Shown: positions 1 through 8,089 of the stretch, in pieces | Numbering within the stretch: the stretch's first letter is position 1 | Layout: every line of letters begins with the position of its first letter | Assembly: GCF_014654895.1 (NCBI RefSeq) | Contig: NZ_BNBE01000001.1 | Coordinates: 248,001 to 312,000 of the forward strand | Direction of reading: 5' to 3' | Origin: Streptomyces filamentosus | GTDB taxonomy: Bacteria > Actinomycetota > Actinomycetes > Streptomycetales > Streptomycetaceae | DNA: 64,000 nt | Notes under the pieces: generated by a model | The model's database searches: none | Told to the model about the DNA's origin: nothing | Seen by the model: only the letters and a program-made list of their open reading frames with translations | Position numbers and translations under genes: made by a program

Positions 1-598
1 TGAGGGCGTCGGGGTCCCGGCCGGCCTCCATCGCCGCCCGGCGGACGGCCTTGACCATCCACTCGGTGAGGAAGGGGTCGGCGAGCTGGAGGATGAACCC
101 GTCGGCCTTCCGCCCGGCCAGCGCGAGGGCCTTGGGGCCGTAGGCGGCCATCCACACGGGCAGCTTGCCGTTCTTGACCCAGGGGATCCGGATCGGGTTG
201 CCGTCGACCTCGGCCTCGCGGCCCTCCGCGAGGTCGCGGATGACGTCGATGGCCTCGCCGAGACGGGCCAGGGTGTTGGGCCTGCGGCCGGCGACGCGCA
301 TCGCGGAGTCGCCCCGGCCGATGCCGCAGACCGTGCGGTTGCCGAACATGTCGTTGAGGGTGGCGAAGGTGGAGGCCGTCACCTCCCACGTGCGGGTCCC
401 CGGGTTGGTCACCATCGGGCCGACGTGGAGCTTGGTGGTGTGTTCGAGGATCTGGCTGTAGATGACGAAGGGTTCCTGCCACAGCACGGCGGAGTCGAAG
501 GTCCAGCCGTAGCGGAAGCCGTTGCGCTCCGCCCGCCGCATCAGGCCGACGACCTGCGAGGCGGGCGGGTCGGTCTGGAGCACGAGTCCGAAGTCCAA
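1..598 (-). CDS. LLM-class F420-dependent oxidoreductase (partial, C-terminus beyond window)
   Basis: Luciferase-like (TIM-barrel) flavin/F420 oxidoreductase; 199 residues are visible and the rest lies left of position 1. The translation begins DFGLVLQTDPPASQ, then has TFDSAVLWQEPF, a segment TKLHVGPMVTNPGTR and GNRTVCGIGRGDSAMR, the usual order in this family. The start is read as TTG at 598-596: it follows AGGAGG by seven bases, and no ATG or GTG fits the conserved N-terminus. The stop TAG of the hydantoinase gene is embedded in that ribosome site, so the two genes are translationally linked. Position as last gene of a pyrimidine/hydantoin operon agrees with an oxidoreductase class often found beside hydA in actinomycetes; its substrate cannot be told from sequence. 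Confidence 0.85.
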   Translation of the reverse strand, partial: MDFGLVLQTDPPASQVVGLMRRAERNGFRYGWTFDSAVLWQEPFVIYSQILEHTTKLHVGPMVTNPGTRTWEVTASTFATLNDMFGNRTVCGIGRGDSAMRVAGRRPNTLARLGEAIDVIRDLAEGREAEVDGNPIRIPWVKNGKLPVWMAAYGPKALALAGRKADGFILQLADPFLTEWMVKAVRRAAMEAGRDPDAL

Positions 599-609
599 GG
601 CGGGGCCTC

Positions 610-2013
610 CTAGTTCAGGTACTGACAGGTGGAGCGGGGGACGAAGACGCCGTGGCCGGCGCGGCCGACGTACGTGCGCTGGTCGACGACGAGTTCGCCG
701 CGCGAGAGGACGGTCTCGACCCGGCCGGTCACCGTCCTCCCCTCGTACGCCGAGTAGTCGACGTTCATGTGGTGGGTCTCGGCCGACAGGACCTGGGTGG
801 CGTGCGGGTCGTAGATGACGACGTCGGCGTCCGCGCCGGGCGCGATGGTGCCCTTCTGCGGGTAGAGGCCGAACATGCGGGCCGGGGTGGCGCAGGCGAT
901 CTCGATCCAGCGGCGCCGCGAGATGTGGCCGTCGACCACCGCCTGGTGGAGGAGGTCCATGCGGTTCTCCACCCCGGGCAGGCCGTTGGGGATCTTCGAG
1001 AAGTCCCCGCGTCCCAGCTCCTTCTGCCCCGTGAAGCAGAACGGGCAGTGGTCCGTGGACACCACCTGGAGGTCGTTCGTCCGCAGCCCCCGCCACAGCG
1101 CCGCCTGGTGCTCCTTCGGCCGCAGCGGCGTCGAGCACACGTACTTGGCGCCCTCGAAGTCCGGCTCCGCCAGGTTGTCCGTCGACAGGAACAGGTACTG
1201 CGGGCAGGTCTCGCCGAAGACCGGCAGGCCCTTGTCCCGCGCCGCCGCCAGCTCCGCCACCGCCTCCTCGGCGGACACGTGCACCACGTACAGCGGACTG
1301 CCCGCGACCCGGGCGAGCTGGATCGCCCGGTGGGTGGCCTCCGCCTCCAGCAGGGCCTTGCGGACCTCCCCGTGGTAGCGGGGGTCCGTCTCGCCCCGGG
1401 CCAGGGCCTGTTCGACGAGGACGTCGATCGCGATGCCGTTCTCCGCGTGCATCATGATCAGCCCGCCGGTGTCGGCGGCGACCTGCATGGCGCGCAGGAT
1501 CTGCCCGTCGTCCGAGTAGAAGACCCCCGGATACGCCATGAAGAGCTTGAAGGAGGTCACGCCCTCCTGGACGAGCAGCGGCATCTCCCGGAGGGTGGCC
1601 GGGGTGACGTCCGACATGATCATGTGGAAGGCGTAGTCGATCGCGCAGTTGCCGTCCGCCTTGGCGTACCAGGTGTCCAGGCCCTCGCGGAGGGGGTGGC
1701 CGACGGACTGGACGGCGAAGTCGACGAGGGTGGTGGTGCCGCCCCAGGCGGCGGCACGGGTGCCGGTCTCGAAGGTGTCGGAGGCGGAGGTGCCGCCGAA
1801 GGGCAGCTCCATGTGGGTGTGGACGTCGACGCCGCCGGGGATGACGTAGCGGCCGGTGGCGTCCAGGGTGCGGTCGGCGGTCCAGCGGGCCGCCGCGTCG
1901 GAGCCGTGGGCGGCGAGGGCGGCGATGCGGCCGTCCTCGATCAGGACGTCGGCGTGGAGTTCGTCGGAGGCGGTGACGACGAGGCCGCCCCGGACGAGGG
2001 TTCGGGTGCTCAC
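610..2013 (-). CDS. hydA: dihydropyrimidinase / D-hydantoinase
   Basis: Zinc amidohydrolase that opens dihydropyrimidine or 5-substituted hydantoin rings to N-carbamoyl amino acids in the cytoplasm. The 467 residues match family length. Metal and catalytic features are in place: HTH at residues 65-67, the lysine that becomes carboxylated in SFKLFMAYPG (K156), H189 in MMHAENG, H245 in VVHVSAEEA, and D321 in STDHCPF. It lies downstream of an aminotransferase and a carbamoyl-amidohydrolase-like nitrilase on the same strand with short gaps, so the operon covers ring opening, decarbamoylation and transamination of the resulting beta-amino acid. Hydantoinase and dihydropyrimidinase activities cannot be separated from sequence. 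Confidence 0.93.
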   Translation of the reverse strand: MSTRTLVRGGLVVTASDELHADVLIEDGRIAALAAHGSDAAARWTADRTLDATGRYVIPGGVDVHTHMELPFGGTSASDTFETGTRAAAWGGTTTLVDFAVQSVGHPLREGLDTWYAKADGNCAIDYAFHMIMSDVTPATLREMPLLVQEGVTSFKLFMAYPGVFYSDDGQILRAMQVAADTGGLIMMHAENGIAIDVLVEQALARGETDPRYHGEVRKALLEAEATHRAIQLARVAGSPLYVVHVSAEEAVAELAAARDKGLPVFGETCPQYLFLSTDNLAEPDFEGAKYVCSTPLRPKEHQAALWRGLRTNDLQVVSTDHCPFCFTGQKELGRGDFSKIPNGLPGVENRMDLLHQAVVDGHISRRRWIEIACATPARMFGLYPQKGTIAPGADADVVIYDPHATQVLSAETHHMNVDYSAYEGRTVTGRVETVLSRGELVVDQRTYVGRAGHGVFVPRSTCQYLN

Positions 2014-2032
2014 GGGACTTCTCTCCTGCCGA

Positions 2033-3313
2033 CTAGAGGGAGCGGAGGGCCTGTTCGAGGATCGCGGCGCCTTCTTCGGCCTCGGCGACGGTCAGCGAGA
2101 GGGGCGGGGCGACGCGCAGCGCGCTGGTGTCGTGGCCGCCTCCCTTGCCGATGAGGAGGCCGTGCTCGCGGGCCGACTCCAGGACGGCGGAGGCGGCTTC
2201 GGGGGCGGCGCGGCCGGTGGCGGGGTCGGCGAGCTCGATGCCGATCATGAGGCCGCGGCCGCGGACCTCGCGGACGAGGCCGACCCCGGCCGCGGCGGCG
2301 CGGATCCGCTCGATGAGGAGGCCGCCGACGCGCCGGGCGTTGCCCTGGAGGTCGTGGTCGAGGAGGTACGTGAGGTTGGCGAGGCCCGCGGCCATGGTGA
2401 CGGGCGAACCGCCGAAGGTGGAGATGGAGTTGGCGTCGAGGCAGTTCATGATCTCGGCGCGGGCGACGACGCCGCCGATCGACATGCCGTTGCCGATGCC
2501 CTTGGCGAAGGTGAGCATGTCCGGCGGCCCGGCCTGGGCGTGCGCCTGCCAGCCCCAGAAGTGGTCGCCGGTGCGGCCCCAGCCGGTCTGCACCTCGTCG
2601 GAGATCCAGAGGACGCCGTGCCGGTCGAGGACCTTGCGGAAGGCGGCGTAGAGGCCGTCCGGCGGGGAGGTGAAGCCGCCGACGCCCTGGACGGGTTCGG
2701 CGAGGAGGGCGGCGGTGCGGTGGGTGTGGCCGAGGAGGTCCTCCAGGTCGGCGACGGCGGCCTCGGTGAACCGCTCGTCGGTGAGCCCGGCGAAGGGGCC
2801 GCGGGTGCGGACCGCGCCGTGCAGGTAGAGGGTCTGGAGCGGGGAGAGGCCGGTGGGCGACCAGGCGCTGTTGCCGGTGACGCCCACGGTGGAGAAGGAG
2901 CGGCCGTGGTAGCTGTTGCGCATCGCCAGGACCTGGTTCGAGCCGCGGTACGCGGTGGCGAGGAGCAGGGCCGTGTCGTTGGCCTCGGTGCCCGAGGTGG
3001 TGAAGAAGACGCGGGCGTCGGGGATGCCGGAGAGGGTGGCGATCCGTTCGGCGAGCTCCACCATCGGCCGGTTGAGGTAGAGGGTGGAGGAGTGGACGAT
3101 CCGGCCGGCCTGTTCGGCGATCGCCTTGGTGACCTCGGGCAGGGCGTGGGCGGTCATGGTGGTGAGGATGCCGCCGAAGAAGTCGAGGTAGCGGCGGCCG
3201 TCGGCGTCCCACACGTGGCGGCCCTCGCCGTGGGTGATCTCGATCGGCCGGTCGTAGTAGAGCGCCAGCCAGTCGGGGAGGACGGCGCGGTGGCGGGCGT
3301 GCAGGCTGTTCAC
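2033..3313 (-). CDS. class III PLP-dependent aminotransferase
   Basis: Fold-type I, class III (omega/acetyl-ornithine type) aminotransferase of 426 residues. It shows GTEANDTALLLA for cofactor phosphate binding, the LWISDEVQTGWGRTG segment with the PLP-ring aspartate, and the Schiff-base lysine in FAKGIGNG near residue 270. The start is taken as GTG at 3313 because it forms a GTGA overlap with the stop of the upstream nitrilase gene; a start 54 bases further up would run deeper into that gene. In this operon it most likely transaminates beta-alanine or 3-aminoisobutyrate released from N-carbamoyl compounds; annotation pipelines would call it an aspartate aminotransferase family protein. Confidence 0.9.
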   Translation of the reverse strand: MNSLHARHRAVLPDWLALYYDRPIEITHGEGRHVWDADGRRYLDFFGGILTTMTAHALPEVTKAIAEQAGRIVHSSTLYLNRPMVELAERIATLSGIPDARVFFTTSGTEANDTALLLATAYRGSNQVLAMRNSYHGRSFSTVGVTGNSAWSPTGLSPLQTLYLHGAVRTRGPFAGLTDERFTEAAVADLEDLLGHTHRTAALLAEPVQGVGGFTSPPDGLYAAFRKVLDRHGVLWISDEVQTGWGRTGDHFWGWQAHAQAGPPDMLTFAKGIGNGMSIGGVVARAEIMNCLDANSISTFGGSPVTMAAGLANLTYLLDHDLQGNARRVGGLLIERIRAAAAGVGLVREVRGRGLMIGIELADPATGRAAPEAASAVLESAREHGLLIGKGGGHDTSALRVAPPLSLTVAEAEEGAAILEQALRSL

Positions 3314-4149
3314 GGCGTCACCAGTCCGTCGTACGCGTCGGGGCGGCGGTCGCGGTAGAAGGCCCACTGCTGCCGGACCTCCTCGATGAGGCCGAAGTCG
3401 AGGTCGCGGACGACGAGTTCCTCCTCCTTGTCGGAGGCGACGTCGCCGACGAAGCGGCCGCGCGGGTCGACGAAGTAGCTGGTGCCGTAGAAGTCGTTGT
3501 CGCCGTACTCCTCGACGCCGACGCGGTTGATGGCGGCGACGAAGTACTCGTTGGCGACGGCGGCGGCGGGCTGCTCCAGCTGCCAGAGGTAGGAGGAGAG
3601 GCCGCGGTGGGTGGCCGAGGGGTTGTAGACCAGCTGGGCGCCGTTGAGGCCGAGTTGGCGCCAGCCCTCGGGGAAGTGGCGGTCGTAGCAGATGTAGACG
3701 CCGACCTTGCCGACGGCGGTGTCGAAGACCGGCCAGCCGGCGTTCCCCGGGCGGAAGTAGTACTTCTCCCAGAACCCCTTCACCTGCGGGATGTGGTGCT
3801 TGCGGTACTTGCCGAGGTAGCTGCCGTCGGCGTCGATGACGGCCGCGGTGTTGTAGTAGAAGCCCTCGGACTCGACCTCGAAGACGGGGACGACGATCAC
3901 CATGCCGGTCTCGCGGGCGAGCTCCCGCATCCGCGTGACGGTGGGGCCGTCCGGCACGGGCTCGGCCCAGCGGTAGTGCTCGGGCTCCTGGACCTGGCAG
4001 AAGTAGGGGGCGTTGAACACCTCCTGGAAGCCGATCACCCGGGCGCCCTGCCGGGCGGCCTCGCGGGCGTGCTCCTCGTGCTTGGCGATCATGGATTCGG
4101 TGTCGCCGGTCCAGGTCGCCTGGACGAGGGCGGCGCGTACGACGGTCAT
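3310..4149 (-). CDS. nitrilase-superfamily N-carbamoyl-beta-alanine amidohydrolase (beta-ureidopropionase-like)
   Basis: Carbon-nitrogen hydrolase of 279 residues with the catalytic Glu-Lys-Cys triad: E43 in FQEVFNAPYF, K117 in KYRKHHIPQ and C154 in VYICYDRHFP. The KHHIPQ...FWEKYYFRPGN stretch is typical of the beta-ureidopropionase and N-carbamoylputrescine branch. Its place as first gene of the hydA operon favours hydrolysis of N-carbamoyl-beta-amino acids to the free amino acid, CO2 and ammonia. AAGGAGCTGCTC stands just before the ATG, and a 14-bp palindrome lies 33 bp upstream, so this is the likely promoter-proximal gene. Confidence 0.9.
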   Translation of the reverse strand: MTVVRAALVQATWTGDTESMIAKHEEHAREAARQGARVIGFQEVFNAPYFCQVQEPEHYRWAEPVPDGPTVTRMRELARETGMVIVVPVFEVESEGFYYNTAAVIDADGSYLGKYRKHHIPQVKGFWEKYYFRPGNAGWPVFDTAVGKVGVYICYDRHFPEGWRQLGLNGAQLVYNPSATHRGLSSYLWQLEQPAAAVANEYFVAAINRVGVEEYGDNDFYGTSYFVDPRGRFVGDVASDKEEELVVRDLDFGLIEEVRQQWAFYRDRRPDAYDGLVTP

Positions 4150-4181
4150 GAGCAGCTCCTTCGGCGCGGCGTCAAAGAGCC

Positions 4182-4195
4182 TCTACGCCCGTAGA
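4182..4195. promoter_or_regulatory. 14-bp palindrome upstream of the pyrimidine operon
   Basis: TCTACG-CC-CGTAGA, two perfect 6-bp arms around two bases, centred about 40 bp before the ATG of the nitrilase gene. A further CTACG half-site sits just upstream on the minus strand. Size and position suit an operator for a GntR- or TetR-type dimer, but no adjacent regulator gene is visible. Confidence 0.45.
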
Positions 4196-4349
4196 CACGG
4201 TGCGTAGGAGGAGAACGTAAGCCCCGTCACACCCCGGAGCAAGAGCGCCGCCCGGAAGCAGTGCGGTCGATCATGTTTCATACCGGACCGGTCCACACCG
4301 GACACGTACCGACACGTACCGACCGCTGCCCGTACGTACGGTTCCGCCC

Positions 4350-5663
4350 TCAGGCCCCGAGGACGCCGCCGACCCTCAGCGCGTGCCGCAGGGCGCGGTC
4401 GTCGGCGGGCGAGAGGGCGCGGGCCGCCGCGCCGAGCCGGGGCATCAGCAGCGCCGGGTCCACGGCGGCGAGCCGGGCCGCCTCCTCGGGGGTGCGGACC
4501 CGGAGGAAGGCGGTGAGCAGCGCGTGCGCCTCGTGGTCGTGGTGCTCCGCGACCAGCGCGGCGACGGCTCCGGCCAGCTCCTCGACGGGCCGGGCCAGCC
4601 CCTGGCGGAGCAGCTGCTCGCAGTCGTCGGCGCGGCCCGCGTCGGCGAGCGCCCCGGCGACGGCGGCGAGCCGCGCGGGCGGCAGCGAGGCGGCCTCCCA
4701 GAGCAGGATGGCCCAGTCCGCGCCGAGCCCGGCGCGGTGGAGCTCCCCGGCGAGCGCGGGCAGCCGCCCGACCGGCCCGGCGAGTGCCTCGAAGAGCAGG
4801 GCGTGCGCCTCGCCGGTACGCCCCTGGGCCCGCAGCCGCTGGATCGCGTAGACGGCGTTGGCGGCGGCGCGGGCGGCCTCCTCCTCGGCCCCCGCAAAAG
4901 CGGCGGCGGACGCAGGCGCAGAAGCGGACGCGGTGGCGGTGGCGGGCGGTGCGGCCGGGCCGGTGCGCGGGCCGGGCTTGAGCCGGAAGCGGGCGCCGCG
5001 CGGCTCCGCACCGGCGGCCGGCGGCGCGGGCGCGTCGGGGACGGGCCGGGGCTCGGGGCCTCCGGAGGCGTCGTCGGCCCAGGCGTACCGGGCGCCCCGG
5101 GGACGCCGCCGCTCCGGCGCGGGAGCGGCGGGGGCGAGAGCGGGGGCGGGGACGGGTTCTTCGGCCCCGGGGGCGGCGCCCAGGTCGGCCCGCCCGAGCC
5201 GTCCGAGCCGTTCGCCGAGGTCGGCGATCCGGGCCGTGGCGCGGGCGAGGTCGTCCCGGGTCCAGGCGAGGTCGTGCTCCAGCCGGGCCGCTTCACCGGG
5301 GTCGGGGGTGCCGGGCCGCCGGCCGAGTTCGCGGAGTCGGGTCTCGGCGTGTCGGCGCTCGCGTTCCATGAGCTCACGGCGGGCCGCCAGGGCGTCGGCG
5401 CCGCCGGGTCTGCGGTCGTGGGCGAGGGCCGCGGCCTCGTACAGTCCCCGCCCCGGCTCCGGCGCCTCGCCCGCGTCCCGGAGGAGGGACTCCACGACGT
5501 CCCAGGGCAGCAGTTCGGTGCCGTCGAGGCAGGCGCGCAGCCCGTCCGGGTCCCGTTCGGCGAAGACGGCCCACCAGCCGCCCGACGCCTCGGCGCGGGC
5601 GGCGAGTCCGCCCAGCCAGTGGGTGAAGTCCGCCATCTCTGTGGGAATGTGAGTGACCGTCAT
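4350..5663 (-). CDS. conserved actinomycete protein of unknown function, Ala/Pro-rich middle
   Basis: A 437-residue soluble protein with no catalytic motif that I recognise. The N-terminus (MTVTHIPTEMADFTHWLGGLA, broken here at residue 20 for length) has a compact conserved look. Residues 90-160 are charged and probably helical or coiled-coil (MERERRHAETRLRELG). The centre is low-complexity Ala/Pro/Arg, and the last 150 residues are Ala-rich repeats of short helices resembling TPR-like packing (RAQGRTGEAHALLFEALAG, ADCEQLLRQGLARP type). No signal peptide or membrane span. The start ATG at 5663 is preferred over one further upstream because the residues before it are Arg/Pro-rich and unlike a protein terminus. 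It stands alone, convergent with nothing; a hypothetical protein. Confidence 0.7.
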   Translation of the reverse strand: MTVTHIPTEMADFTHWLGGLAARAEASGGWWAVFAERDPDGLRACLDGTELLPWDVVESLLRDAGEAPEPGRGLYEAAALAHDRRPGGADALAARRELMERERRHAETRLRELGRRPGTPDPGEAARLEHDLAWTRDDLARATARIADLGERLGRLGRADLGAAPGAEEPVPAPALAPAAPAPERRRPRGARYAWADDASGGPEPRPVPDAPAPPAAGAEPRGARFRLKPGPRTGPAAPPATATASASAPASAAAFAGAEEEAARAAANAVYAIQRLRAQGRTGEAHALLFEALAGPVGRLPALAGELHRAGLGADWAILLWEAASLPPARLAAVAGALADAGRADDCEQLLRQGLARPVEELAGAVAALVAEHHDHEAHALLTAFLRVRTPEEAARLAAVDPALLMPRLGAAARALSPADDRALRHALRVGGVLGA

Positions 5664-5800
5664 GCGTACGCACCTGCCCCGCGGTAGAAGGGGACCTTCC
5701 GGTCCGCCGCAGGGCATTGCACCGCACGCGTGTTACGGGACGGCTACGGACCGTTTTCCTTTCCGTGCCCCGGGGACCACATCCGTGCGGTACCGGGCGG

Positions 5801-6193
5801 TCACAGGGTGACGACGATCCCGGCGTGCGGGCGCTTCCCCCGGCGGACGATCGCGGCCGGGAGGTCGACGAGCCAGAACTGGTAGGTGTACTTGCGGGCG
5901 AGCATCTTCCGGATGCGGCCCAGCTCGTCCGGCGTGGCGAGCCGGGCGGTGCCGGAAAGGCGGGCGGCGCCCCCGGGGACGTTGCCCCGCACGTCGCAGA
6001 CGGCCAGTTCGACCTTCGGGTCGTTGCGGAGCCGCTTGACCTTCCAGGAGTCGGCGCGGGTCCACACGTACACGTGCCCGTCCTCGACGGCGTACCAGAC
6101 GGGGGTGGAGACGCCGGTCCCGTCCTTCCGGTGGGTGGTGAGGCTGATGTAGCGGCCGCGCCGCAGCTCTTCGGTCGTCCTGTCGGTCGTCAT
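5801..6193 (-). CDS. PPOX-class F420-dependent oxidoreductase
   Basis: A 130-residue split-barrel protein of the pyridoxamine-5-phosphate-oxidase-like fold. MTTDRTTEELRRGRYISLTT is followed by HRKDGTGVSTPVWYAVEDGH and VYVWTRADSWKVKRLRNDP, the usual signature of the actinobacterial F420-binding subgroup (cofactor-contact strand, then helix). Length is normal for the family. The ATG at 6193 starts at the first conserved residues; longer readings only add Arg/Pro-rich out-of-frame-like sequence. It lies twelve bases downstream of the lyase-like lipoprotein gene on the same strand. Substrate unknown; family members reduce quinones, enones or biliverdin. Confidence 0.88.
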   Translation of the reverse strand: MTTDRTTEELRRGRYISLTTHRKDGTGVSTPVWYAVEDGHVYVWTRADSWKVKRLRNDPKVELAVCDVRGNVPGGAARLSGTARLATPDELGRIRKMLARKYTYQFWLVDLPAAIVRRGKRPHAGIVVTL

Positions 6194-6204
6194 GGCCGAC
6201 GAGC

Positions 6205-7503
6205 CTACGCGGGGGTGGGGTTGCGGGCGTGGGTCAGCGTCTCCCAGGCGACGAAGAGGTCGTCGGTGCCGCCGGGCCGCTGGCTCGCGGCGAGCTTCTC
6301 GGTCTGCGGCAGCCGCATGCCCAGGCGGCCTTCGAGGTGGTTGAGGGCGACCTCGACGTCGGGGCCCATGGTGCGCTCGACCTTGCCGCCGCACAGCCAG
6401 CGCGGGACGGTGGCCCCCAGCTGGTAGCGGGCGTGGAACTCCAGGGCGGCGGCGATCCGCGGGGCCTCCTCGCGGTAGAGGTCGACGCCCTGGTGCCAGG
6501 CGGTCTCGGCGATGTGGGCGGTGGCGGCGAGCGAGTAGCCGATGTGCATGAAGTTGCGGCAGGTCTCCTGGCCGAGGCCGTCGCGGTAGGTGCGCTGGCC
6601 GAACCAGTACGTCGCCAGTTCGTCGGCGGTGTCGATGGTGCCGCCGGGCGGCGGCTTGGGCAGGACGCCGTCGGAGGCGAGGTAGAAGTAGGCGGGCACG
6701 CGGGCGCGGTAGCGGCGCACGGACTGCTCGAACAGCCCCCGGTCCTCCAGGAAGACGGCCATGCCGATGGCCGCGTCGGTCATCGCCAGTTCCCAGTTGC
6801 CGTTGTGGTCGGGGACGCGGGCGGTGACGGCGGGCAGGTACGCCTTGCGCAGCATCCACTTGAAGCGCTGCACGGAAGCGCCGTCCCAGGCGGGGTAGCC
6901 GGCGTGCACGATGTCGGCGGCGCGCGCCCAGGAGGAGCCGGACCAGGCGGTCTGGAGGTCGGCGTCGTCGCGGGTGTGCTCCTTGACGGTCCGCGCCCAG
7001 GCGTCCATGATCTCGACGGCCTTCGCGGCGTGCGCCTTCTTCCCGGTGACCGACCACATGAGGGCGTGGGTGTACGCGGCGAGGGCGTCCTCGCGTTCGG
7101 CGACGCACGCCTCGGTGCCGGCGTTGGAGGCGCAGGCGACGGTCTCGGCCGGGTGGGGGACGTAGTCGGGGGAGGCGTAGTCGGAGGCGCTCATCGCCCG
7201 GTAGGCGGAGGCCCAGGGCTCCTCGCCGGCCGCGACGTGCCGCCGGACGGCGTCGAGCTGGGCGCCGCCGACGAGGACGCCGGGGTGGCGGAAGCGCTCC
7301 GGGGCGGCGCCGGCCTGCGGGACCCGCGCGCCGTCCCCGGTGTCCCCTCCGCCGCAGGCCGCCGCGGAGAGCAGCAGCAGCGGGACGAGGGCGGCGGCGA
7401 GCGCGCGGCGGTGGAGGCGGCGGCGCGGACGGGGGCGGGCCGGGTGGGCCGGACGGCCCGGGTGGAGCGGACGGGGCGGGCGGGTACGCGGCTGAGGAGG
7501 CAC
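6205..7503 (-). CDS. alginate-lyase-family secreted lipoprotein
   Basis: Predicted exported (alpha/alpha)-toroid polysaccharide-lyase-like protein of about 432 residues. The N-terminus has arginines, then a hydrophobic run ALAAALVPLLLLSA and a lipobox LSAAAC, so it should be acylated at that cysteine and held on the outer face of the membrane. The mature part has features of the alginate-lyase superfamily: NGNWELAMTDAAIGMAVFLED and SLAATAHIAETAWHQGVDLY. The start is uncertain: GTG at 7503 gives about 33 Arg/Pro-rich residues before the hydrophobic core and has no clear ribosome site. Actual substrate (alginate, other uronate polymer or something else) cannot be inferred. Confidence 0.75.
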   Translation of the reverse strand: MPPQPRTRPPRPLHPGRPAHPARPRPRRRLHRRALAAALVPLLLLSAAACGGGDTGDGARVPQAGAAPERFRHPGVLVGGAQLDAVRRHVAAGEEPWASAYRAMSASDYASPDYVPHPAETVACASNAGTEACVAEREDALAAYTHALMWSVTGKKAHAAKAVEIMDAWARTVKEHTRDDADLQTAWSGSSWARAADIVHAGYPAWDGASVQRFKWMLRKAYLPAVTARVPDHNGNWELAMTDAAIGMAVFLEDRGLFEQSVRRYRARVPAYFYLASDGVLPKPPPGGTIDTADELATYWFGQRTYRDGLGQETCRNFMHIGYSLAATAHIAETAWHQGVDLYREEAPRIAAALEFHARYQLGATVPRWLCGGKVERTMGPDVEVALNHLEGRLGMRLPQTEKLAASQRPGGTDDLFVAWETLTHARNPTPA

Positions 7504-7544
7504 GGCACCACGGTGGGGCCGCGGGCCCGGTGCCGCATCCGCTG

Positions 7545-8024
7545 TTACGCCACCGGGCTGTCCCCCGCGTACGCCGACCGGGCGTCGCCGATCGCGGTGC
7601 CGTGGGCGCGGGCCCAGGAGCAGGCCGCGTCGAGCGGTCCGAAGAGGGAGCGGCCGAGCGGGGTGAGGGCGTACTCGACGCGCGGCGGGTTCTCCTCGTA
7701 CGCGGTCCTGGCGAGGAAGCCGCTGCGCTCCATGGACCGCAGGGTCTCGGTGAGGACCTTGGGGGTGATCCAGGGCAGTGCGGCGCGGAGTTCGCCGAAG
7801 CGGCGGGCGGTGCCGTCCTCCAGGCAGCGCAGCACGTGCCCGGTCCACTTGTCGCCGACGCGGAAGGGCTGGACGGCGTCGTCCGCGCAGTCCGGTCCGC
7901 CGAACGCGACGCGGATCGGGGGCCGTTCGCCGTCCGGCGGCCGCGCGCCCGTCCCTTCGGCCGTTCCTTCGGCCGGTGGTTCGGCCGGTGGTTCGGCGGG
8001 TGGTCCGGCCGGTCGCTCGCTCAT
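7545..8024 (-). CDS. HxlR-type winged-helix transcriptional regulator
   Basis: A 159-residue regulator. After a Pro/Glu/Ala tail at the N-terminus (repeats of PPAE) comes the HxlR core: DKWTGHVLRCLEDGTARRFGELRAALPWITPKVLTETLRSMERSGFLART, ending with the wing YEENPPRVEYALTPLGRSL. HxlR proteins usually sense reactive or electrophilic compounds and act on the divergent gene; here that is an NAD(P)-binding oxidoreductase-like protein 66 bp away, with repeated TACCGT/ACGGTA motifs in between. The short PPAE repeats at the N-terminus are unusual and presumably disordered. A conserved Cys typical of redox-sensing HxlR members may be PDCADD near residue 44. Confidence 0.88.
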   Translation of the reverse strand: MSERPAGPPAEPPAEPPAEGTAEGTGARPPDGERPPIRVAFGGPDCADDAVQPFRVGDKWTGHVLRCLEDGTARRFGELRAALPWITPKVLTETLRSMERSGFLARTAYEENPPRVEYALTPLGRSLFGPLDAACSWARAHGTAIGDARSAYAGDSPVA

Positions 8025-8028
8025 GGGT

Positions 8029-8085
8029 CGACGGTAGCCGCGCCGGTACCGTTGAAGTAACCGGGGGTCCTCCTCCTACCGTCGC
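8029..8085. promoter_or_regulatory. divergent HxlR/oxidoreductase operator region
   Basis: Three related hexamers occur in the gap: ACGGTA at 8031-8036 and TACCGT at 8047-8052 and 8077-8082. The first two form an inverted repeat with a 10-bp spacer; the first and third extend to 8-bp complementary arms (CGACGGTA, TACCGTCG). This suits binding by the adjacent HxlR dimer, but is unproven. Confidence 0.4.
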
Positions 8086-8089
8086 GCCC

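Noticed and set aside
652..2154. Plus-strand open frame antisense to hydA
   Set aside because: Mirror of a gene with all metal-binding residues; no protein-like features.
4285..4341. Short palindromes GGACCGGTCC and CCGTACGTACGG near the end of the hypothetical gene
   Set aside because: Such short self-complementary words are common at this GC content and do not sit before a gene start.
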